Source: UBA6136 sp964344495 (GTDB lineage: Bacteria; Pseudomonadota; Gammaproteobacteria; Methylococcales; Methylococcaceae). Taken from it: a DNA stretch of 19,767 bases. Shown here in pieces: positions 15,352 through 19,767 of this stretch; the stretch's first letter is position 1, and each line of letters opens with the position of its first letter. The notes under the pieces were generated by a model that had not been told where the DNA came from, did no database searches, and saw nothing but the letters and a program-made list of their open reading frames with translations. The position numbers and the translations under genes are program-made. The DNA lies in the NCBI GenBank assembly GCA_964344495.1, contig CAYFNI010000038.1:1-19767 (forward strand). The letters run 5' to 3'.

Positions 15352-16354
15352 GAGCGTAATACGCGGTGTACCACTCGACAAAACGGGCGATGCCGGTTTC
15401 GATCGGGGTTTTCGGGGCATACCCGACATCCTGCACCAGATCCTCGACATCGGCATAGGTTGCCGGAACATCGCCGTCCTGCATCGGCAGGAAATTCTTC
15501 TCGGCCTTCTTGCCCAGGCAGTCTTCCAATACCTCGATGAAGCGCATCAGTTCCACCGGATTCTGATTGCCGATGTTATAGAGTCGGTACGGTGCCAGAC
15601 TGGTACCGGGATCGGGATGCGCCCCGTTCCAGTCGGGGTTGGGGGTGGCGACCCGATCCAGCGTCCGTACCACGCCCTCGACGATATCATCGATGTAGGT
15701 GAAATCGCGCTTGTGGCGGCCGAAGTTGAAGACATCAATCGGCTTGCCGCTGAGGATGCTGCGGGTAAACAGGAACAGCGCCATGTCCGGCCGCCCCCAG
15801 GGGCCGTAGACCGTGAAGAACCGCAGACCGGTCGTCGGCAGGCGATACAGGTGACTGTAGGTATGGGCCATCAGTTCGTTGGCCTTTTTGGTGGCGGCGT
15901 ACAGACTCAGCGGATGATCGACGTTGTGATGAACCGAGAACGGCATCGTGGTGTTGGCGCCATAGACCGAACTGGATGAGGCATAGACCAGATGCTCGAC
16001 CTCATGGTGGCGGCAGCCTTCGAGGATGTTGCAGAAACCGGACAGGTTGGCGTCGATGTAGGCGTACGGGTTGGTCAGCGAATAGCGGACCCCGGCCTGT
16101 GCCGCGAGGTTGACCACCCGCTGCGGTCGATGGCGGGCAAAGGTCTCGAACAGCGCGCCCCGGTCTTCCAGCGAGATCCGCACTTCGGTGAAACCCGGCT
16201 GACCGATAAGCCGCTGCAGGCGGGCCTCCTTGAGGTTCACATCATAGTAATCGTTGACATTGTCGACACCGATGACCTCATCCCCCCGGGCCAGCAACAC
16301 ATGCGCCAGAGATGAGCCAATAAAACCGGCGGTGCCGGTCACCAGAATTTTCAT
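15344..16354 (-). CDS. NAD-dependent epimerase, likely UDP-glucuronate 4-epimerase
   Basis: Extended short-chain dehydrogenase/reductase that probably interconverts UDP-glucuronate and UDP-galacturonate for capsule, exopolysaccharide or LPS. The 336-residue protein has the NAD motif GTAGFIG (residues 7-13), catalytic serine in YASSSSVYG and YAATK (Y152, K156). Features shared with the CapI/LpsL-type 4-epimerases are DNVNDYYDVNLKEARL, LRFFTVYGPWGRPDMALF, RDFTYIDDIVEGVVR and YNIGNQNPVEL. The exact substrate is inferred from these; a related UDP-sugar epimerase cannot be excluded. No other polysaccharide gene is adjacent. The start at ATG 16354 is fixed by the conserved N terminus, but there is no Shine-Dalgarno; a T6 run lies about 15-25 bases upstream. 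Its stop overlaps mobB by eight bases. Confidence 0.9.
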   Translation of the reverse strand: MKILVTGTAGFIGSSLAHVLLARGDEVIGVDNVNDYYDVNLKEARLQRLIGQPGFTEVRISLEDRGALFETFARHRPQRVVNLAAQAGVRYSLTNPYAYIDANLSGFCNILEGCRHHEVEHLVYASSSSVYGANTTMPFSVHHNVDHPLSLYAATKKANELMAHTYSHLYRLPTTGLRFFTVYGPWGRPDMALFLFTRSILSGKPIDVFNFGRHKRDFTYIDDIVEGVVRTLDRVATPNPDWNGAHPDPGTSLAPYRLYNIGNQNPVELMRFIEVLEDCLGKKAEKNFLPMQDGDVPATYADVEDLVQDVGYAPKTPIETGIARFVEWYTAYYAHA

Positions 16355-16590
16355 GACAGTTCGCGGATAAGAAAAAAGGGACCTGCCGCTGCGACATGGG
16401 CACGTCTGGGCGACAGCGCCACAGCAACGTCCCCGATCGGCGGCGCCATGACGGACCCGGTTGGGCAGGCTCGCAGGGTTACGATACCATTGTCCCGTCT
16501 CGACGTTCGCGGCAGGATTTCACTATTATCCCCGGAATTGCGTTTTCTGCCTCCATCCGTCATCACAACCCACATTGATCGCACACCATC
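16355..16590. promoter_or_regulatory. Divergent intergenic region; candidate promoter for the SH3 protein at 16500-16529
   Basis: This 236-base stretch separates the leftward epimerase from the rightward YgiM-like gene. For the rightward gene TCGACG (16500-16505) and TATTAT (16524-16529) are 18 bases apart, a fair sigma-70 match with a leader of about 55 bases. For the leftward gene a run of six T on the minus strand lies close to the start. I find no convincing -10 for the epimerase and no stable hairpin. Confidence 0.3.
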
Positions 16591-17208
16591 ATGATTGCCT
16601 ACCGTTCGGCCACGCTGGCCCTGATGCTGACGCTGGCTTCGAGCCTGGCACTGGCCGCCGACACCGTAAAACGCTATGTCGCTGCGGAGCGGCCGGCCGA
16701 ATTGCGGTCCGGTCTCGGCCCCAAGGACACCGTGATTCAAACGCTGGCGCCGGGGACGGAAGTGACGCTGCTGAAGCAGAACACCAAACTGGGCTATTCC
16801 CGGGTGCAGACCGCGACCGGCGACAGCGGTTGGGTCGATTCCCGCGCGCTCACCCCGACCGCCGCCGCGGCACCGACGCCGCTCGTCACCCCCGAGCCCA
16901 CGGCAACACCCCCGTCCACCGAGGCGTTGCAGGCGGAGATCAGCCATCTGCAAACCGAACTGATCGCGATCCGCCAGGCGTCATCGAACATCCTCCGCAT
17001 TCAGGCTGAACGCGATCAGCTTCAGGAAACGGTGATCACGCTCAAGAAGGAACTGGATACGGCCGAGCGGGAGAAAAATGCGCTGAATGACGACCAGAAA
17101 CAGGGCTGGTTCGTCATCGGCAGCACCGTTCTGTTCGGCGGGATTGTGCTGGGGCTGCTGATTCCGCGGCTGAGCCTGCGGCGCCGCAACAGCTGGAACA
17201 CCTTCTGA
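16591..17208 (+). CDS. YgiM-like SH3 domain membrane protein (TIGR04211 type)
   Basis: A 205-residue periplasm-facing protein of poorly known function; family members are thought to act at the cell envelope. A signal peptide (1-22, ALA-AD) is followed by a bacterial SH3 domain (about 25-88, with ELRSGLGPKDTVIQTLAPGTEV and GDSGWVDSRAL). A proline/alanine/threonine-rich linker (88-110) then leads to a coiled coil (111-169, QAEISHLQTELIAIRQAS and later LKKELDTAEREKNAL). A C-terminal membrane segment (172-192, WFVIGSTVLFGGIVLGLLIP) precedes an arginine-rich tail. This order is the TIGR04211 signature, seen in E. coli YgiM, which in many genomes lies near cca, bacA or folB genes. Here it lies between the epimerase and ilvD. 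ilvD starts 72 bases downstream. Confidence 0.9.
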   Translation: MIAYRSATLALMLTLASSLALAADTVKRYVAAERPAELRSGLGPKDTVIQTLAPGTEVTLLKQNTKLGYSRVQTATGDSGWVDSRALTPTAAAAPTPLVTPEPTATPPSTEALQAEISHLQTELIAIRQASSNILRIQAERDQLQETVITLKKELDTAEREKNALNDDQKQGWFVIGSTVLFGGIVLGLLIPRLSLRRRNSWNTF

Positions 17209-17280
17209 CACCCGCGCCGACCGCCCGCCCTGCGCGACCGGCCTTGTTTTCACTTTTCATCGAACCTTGCATTCCCAATC

Positions 17281-18978
17281 ATGAGCACCAACGACACGAA
17301 AATCCGCCCCTTTTCCTCCCAGGTCGTCGACGGCATGGAGCGCGCGCCCAGCCGCGCCATGCTGCATGCGGTCGGTTTCACCGACAGCGATTTCGCCAAG
17401 CCGCAGATCGGCATCGCCTCGACCTGGAGCATGGTGACGCCCTGCAACATGCACATCAACCGACTCGCCGATGACGCTGCCAAGGGCGTCGATGGTCATG
17501 GCGGCAAGGCGGTGATCTTCAATACCATCACCATCTCCGATGGCATCTCGATGGGAACCGAAGGCATGAAATATTCGCTGGTGTCGCGCGAAGTCATTGC
17601 CGACTCGATCGAAACCGTGATCGGCTGTCAGGGCNNNNNNNNNNCGATCGGCGGCTGCGACAAGAACATGCCCGGCTGCATGATCGGAATCGCCAGACTC
17701 AACCGCCCGGCTGTGTTCGTCTATGGCGGCACCATCCTGACCGGCTGCCATGGCGAGAAAAAGCTCGATATCGTTTCAGTCTTCGAAGCCGTCGGCGCCC
17801 GCGCCAATAACCAGATCGACGATGCCGAACTGAAGGCGATCGAATCCAAGGCGATTCCGGGCCCCGGCTCCTGTGGCGGCATGTATACGGCGAACACGAT
17901 GGCTTCGGCTATCGAAGCCTTGGGCATGAGCCTGCCGGGCAGCTCGGCCCAGGCGGCCATCTCGGCCGACAAGCAGCGCGACTGCGAACAGGCCGGCGCA
18001 CAGGTAGTTAAACTGCTGGAGCTGGGTATCCGCCCGCTCGACATCATGACCCGCAAGGCATTCGAGAATGCCATTACCGTGGTCATTGCGCTGGGGGGCT
18101 CGACCAACGCCGTGCTGCACCTGCTGGCGATGGCGGATGCCTGCGGCCTGGATTTGACCCTGGATGATTTCACCCGCATCGGCAAACGCGTTCCCCTGCT
18201 GGCCGACCTCAAGCCCAGCGGCAAGTATGCGATGGCGGAACTGGTGGACATCGGCGGCATCCAGCCGTTGATGAAAATCCTGCTGGATGCGGGTCTGCTG
18301 CATGGCGACTGCCTGACCGTGACCGGCAAGACACTGGCCGAAAATCTGGCTGACGCCCCGACCTACCCGGCCGGCCAGGACATGATCCGGCCGCTGGACC
18401 AGCCAATCAAGAAGGACAGCCATCTGGTCATTCTGCACGGCAACCTGGCCCGCGATGGCGCCGTCGCCAAGATTACTGGCAAGGAAGGGCTCAGCTTCAC
18501 CGGCACGGCCCGCGTGTTCGATTGCGAGGAGCTGGCGCTGAAGGCCATTCTTGATGGCACCGTCCAGAAAGGGGATGTCATCGTCATCCGCTATGAAGGC
18601 CCCAAGGGCGGCCCCGGCATGCGGGAGATGCTTTCGCCCACGTCCGCCGTGATGGGCAAGGGTCTGGCCAAGGACGTGGCGCTGATCACCGATGGCCGCT
18701 TCTCCGGCGGTACCCACGGCTTCGTCGTCGGCCATATCACGCCCGAAGCCTATGCGGGCGGTCCGCTGGCGATCGTTCGGGACGGTGACGGTATTACCAT
18801 CGACGCGGAGAAGGCCGAAATCACGCTGCATGTGGCAGACACGGAGATTCAGGCGCGCCTCGCCGGCTGGCAGCGGCCGGCACCCCGCTACACCCGTGGC
18901 GTGTTGGCGAAGTACGCCAAGCTGGTCTCTTCGGCCTCGGAAGGTGCCGTTACCGACAAGGGACTGGACGATCTCTGA
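17281..18978 (+). CDS. ilvD: Dihydroxy-acid dehydratase, with an internal assembly gap
   Basis: Iron-sulfur enzyme that dehydrates 2,3-dihydroxy acids in valine, isoleucine and pantothenate synthesis. The written frame has 565 residues including four undefined ones. The cluster cysteines are visible in TPCNMH (C55), GGCDKNMPGC (C126) and PGPGSCGGMYTANTM (C198). DGRFSGGTHGFVVGHITPEA and the C-terminal region are typical of the shorter IlvD/Edd class. The N run at 17635-17644 falls between IETVIGCQG and IGGCDKNMPG, where relatives have about six residues (often MDGVVA), so about 16 bases are missing instead of ten. The frame is the same on both sides, so the gene is intact in all likelihood. 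There is no clear Shine-Dalgarno. The stop overlaps the argE ATG by one base. Confidence 0.97.
   Translation: MSTNDTKIRPFSSQVVDGMERAPSRAMLHAVGFTDSDFAKPQIGIASTWSMVTPCNMHINRLADDAAKGVDGHGGKAVIFNTITISDGISMGTEGMKYSLVSREVIADSIETVIGCQGXXXXIGGCDKNMPGCMIGIARLNRPAVFVYGGTILTGCHGEKKLDIVSVFEAVGARANNQIDDAELKAIESKAIPGPGSCGGMYTANTMASAIEALGMSLPGSSAQAAISADKQRDCEQAGAQVVKLLELGIRPLDIMTRKAFENAITVVIALGGSTNAVLHLLAMADACGLDLTLDDFTRIGKRVPLLADLKPSGKYAMAELVDIGGIQPLMKILLDAGLLHGDCLTVTGKTLAENLADAPTYPAGQDMIRPLDQPIKKDSHLVILHGNLARDGAVAKITGKEGLSFTGTARVFDCEELALKAILDGTVQKGDVIVIRYEGPKGGPGMREMLSPTSAVMGKGLAKDVALITDGRFSGGTHGFVVGHITPEAYAGGPLAIVRDGDGITIDAEKAEITLHVADTEIQARLAGWQRPAPRYTRGVLAKYAKLVSSASEGAVTDKGLDDL
17635..17644. other. Assembly gap (10 N) in ilvD
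   Basis: Ten undefined bases of placeholder length within the ilvD iron-sulfur ligand region. Family comparison suggests that about 16 bases are really missing (six residues instead of four), which keeps the same frame. Confidence 0.97.
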
Positions 18979-19767
18979 TGCCTCGCGCCCTGCCCAGCCT
19001 GACCGAGATGATGGCCGCACTGATCGGCGAGGCATCGATCAGTTCGGCCGATCCGCGGCATGATCAGGGCAATCTGGGTGTCATTCACCGACTGGCGGAC
19101 TGGGCGGAATCGCTGGGCTTCCGGGTCGAGATTGACAGCGTCGCACCGGGCAAGGCCAACCTGATCGCCACCCTGGGCCATTTCAGCACCGACGACATAC
19201 CCGGCGGCCTGGTGCTGTCGGGCCACACTGACACGGTGCCGTGCAACCCGGAATTGTGGTCCAGCGACCCGTTCAAGGCCACTGAACGCGACAACCGGTT
19301 GTACGGCCTGGGCAGTGCCGACATGAAGTCATTCTTTGCCCTGATTCTGGCGGCTGCCACACGCTTTGAACCGCATCAGCTGAAGCGGCCGCTGGTGCTG
19401 CTGGGCACGGCGGACGAAGAGAGTTCGATGTCGGGCGCCCGCGCGCTACTGGCCCAGAACCGCCGTCTTGGACGCCAGGCCGTGATCGGCGAGCCGACCG
19501 GCTTGCGGCCGATTCGCATGCACAAGGGCGTGATGATGGAAGCGATCACGGTGCAGGGTCGCGCCGGTCATTCGAGCAACCCGGCGCTGGGTGCTAATGC
19601 CATCAACGGTATGGTTGCGGTCCTGGAGGAGTTGAAAGCCTTTCAGCAAATGCTCAGGGATTCGCATCGGAATGCCGCATTCGAAGTCGATTACCCGACC
19701 CTCAACCCCGGAGCGATTCATGGCGGCGACAGTCCCAACCGCATCTGTGGCTGCTGTGAATTGCTGA
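18978..19767 (+). CDS. argE: Acetylornithine deacetylase, partial at the right edge
   Basis: Hydrolyses N-acetylornithine to ornithine and acetate in arginine synthesis; M20 metallopeptidase-family enzyme. It starts at ATG 18978, sharing its A with the last base of the ilvD TGA, and stays open for 263 codons to the window edge. E. coli ArgE has about 383 residues, so about a third is outside. Zinc ligands and catalytic residues are visible: H83 and D85 in SGHTDTVP, D115 in GSADMKS, E147-E148 in TADEESS and E172 in GEPTGL. The dimerisation-domain segments GRAGHSSNPALGANAINGM and GGDSPNRICGCCEL also fit. A succinyl-diaminopimelate desuccinylase is less likely, given the GEPTGLRP and ICGCCEL motifs. 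No ribosome site is needed if translation is coupled to ilvD. Confidence 0.94.
   Translation, partial: MPRALPSLTEMMAALIGEASISSADPRHDQGNLGVIHRLADWAESLGFRVEIDSVAPGKANLIATLGHFSTDDIPGGLVLSGHTDTVPCNPELWSSDPFKATERDNRLYGLGSADMKSFFALILAAATRFEPHQLKRPLVLLGTADEESSMSGARALLAQNRRLGRQAVIGEPTGLRPIRMHKGVMMEAITVQGRAGHSSNPALGANAINGMVAVLEELKAFQQMLRDSHRNAAFEVDYPTLNPGAIHGGDSPNRICGCCELL

Noticed and set aside
16355..16380. T6 run before the epimerase as an intrinsic terminator
   Set aside because: I could not find a stable GC-rich stem immediately before it on the minus strand, and it lies directly upstream of a gene start.
16351..16953. A 200-codon minus-strand frame covering the start of the YgiM-like gene
   Set aside because: The arginine- and glycine-rich translation is typical of a shadow frame, while the plus strand has signal peptide, SH3 domain, coiled coil and membrane segment in proper order.
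1..19767. A novel defence, mobile or biosynthetic system
   Set aside because: All protein-coding stretches but one small membrane protein fall into known families, mostly housekeeping, with no recombinase, toxin-antitoxin pair or repeat array to suggest such a system.

Overview
The window looks like a piece of a draft or metagenome-assembled chromosome from a GC-rich gammaproteobacterium. The evidence is an outer-membrane biogenesis set (LptE, BamA), the RlmM 23S rRNA methyltransferase, a YgiM-type SH3 protein, the leuS-lptE-holA order and proA-nadD adjacency. I cannot name a genus with confidence. Gene density is high, no stretch over 300 bases lacks a gene, and I see no tRNA, rRNA, CRISPR array, insertion sequence, integrase or phage gene. 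Two 10-base runs of N (13173-13182 and 17635-17644) are scaffold gaps inside genes.

Layout. 1-2778, minus strand: a small membrane protein and a thiopurine-methyltransferase-type enzyme form a pair. Then come hemC and hemD (heme synthesis) with a 4-base overlap; hemD runs off the left edge and probably continues into a HemX-like part. 2963-9085, plus strand: leuS-lptE-holA-proA-nadD, a tight cluster for leucyl-tRNA charging, LPS transport, DNA polymerase III clamp loading, proline synthesis and NAD synthesis. It meets bamA tail to tail, with a 9-bp hairpin across the junction.

9099-16354, minus strand: in transcription order, a UDP-glucuronate-4-epimerase-like gene, mobB, moeA and rlmM, each overlapping the next by 4 to 20 bases. 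Then phoU, behind a consensus -10 box that lies in a long imperfect inverted repeat, and bamA. 16591-19767, plus strand: a YgiM-like membrane-anchored SH3 protein, ilvD (branched-chain amino acids) and a partial argE (arginine) that starts on the last base of the ilvD stop codon.

I find no convincing undescribed multi-gene system; the content is mostly housekeeping. The points most worth a second look are these. (1) The rlmM gap is bounded by a 17-bp direct repeat whose collapse restores one intact reading frame, so the apparent break is an assembly artefact, possibly with a second allele at the contig end. (2) bamA lies outside its usual rseP-bamA-skp-lpxD setting. (3) A two-part inverted repeat spans the rlmM stop and phoU promoter. 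(4) HemD has a probable C-terminal fusion. (5) An epimerase gene is fused by overlap to a molybdenum-cofactor/rRNA-methylation cluster.
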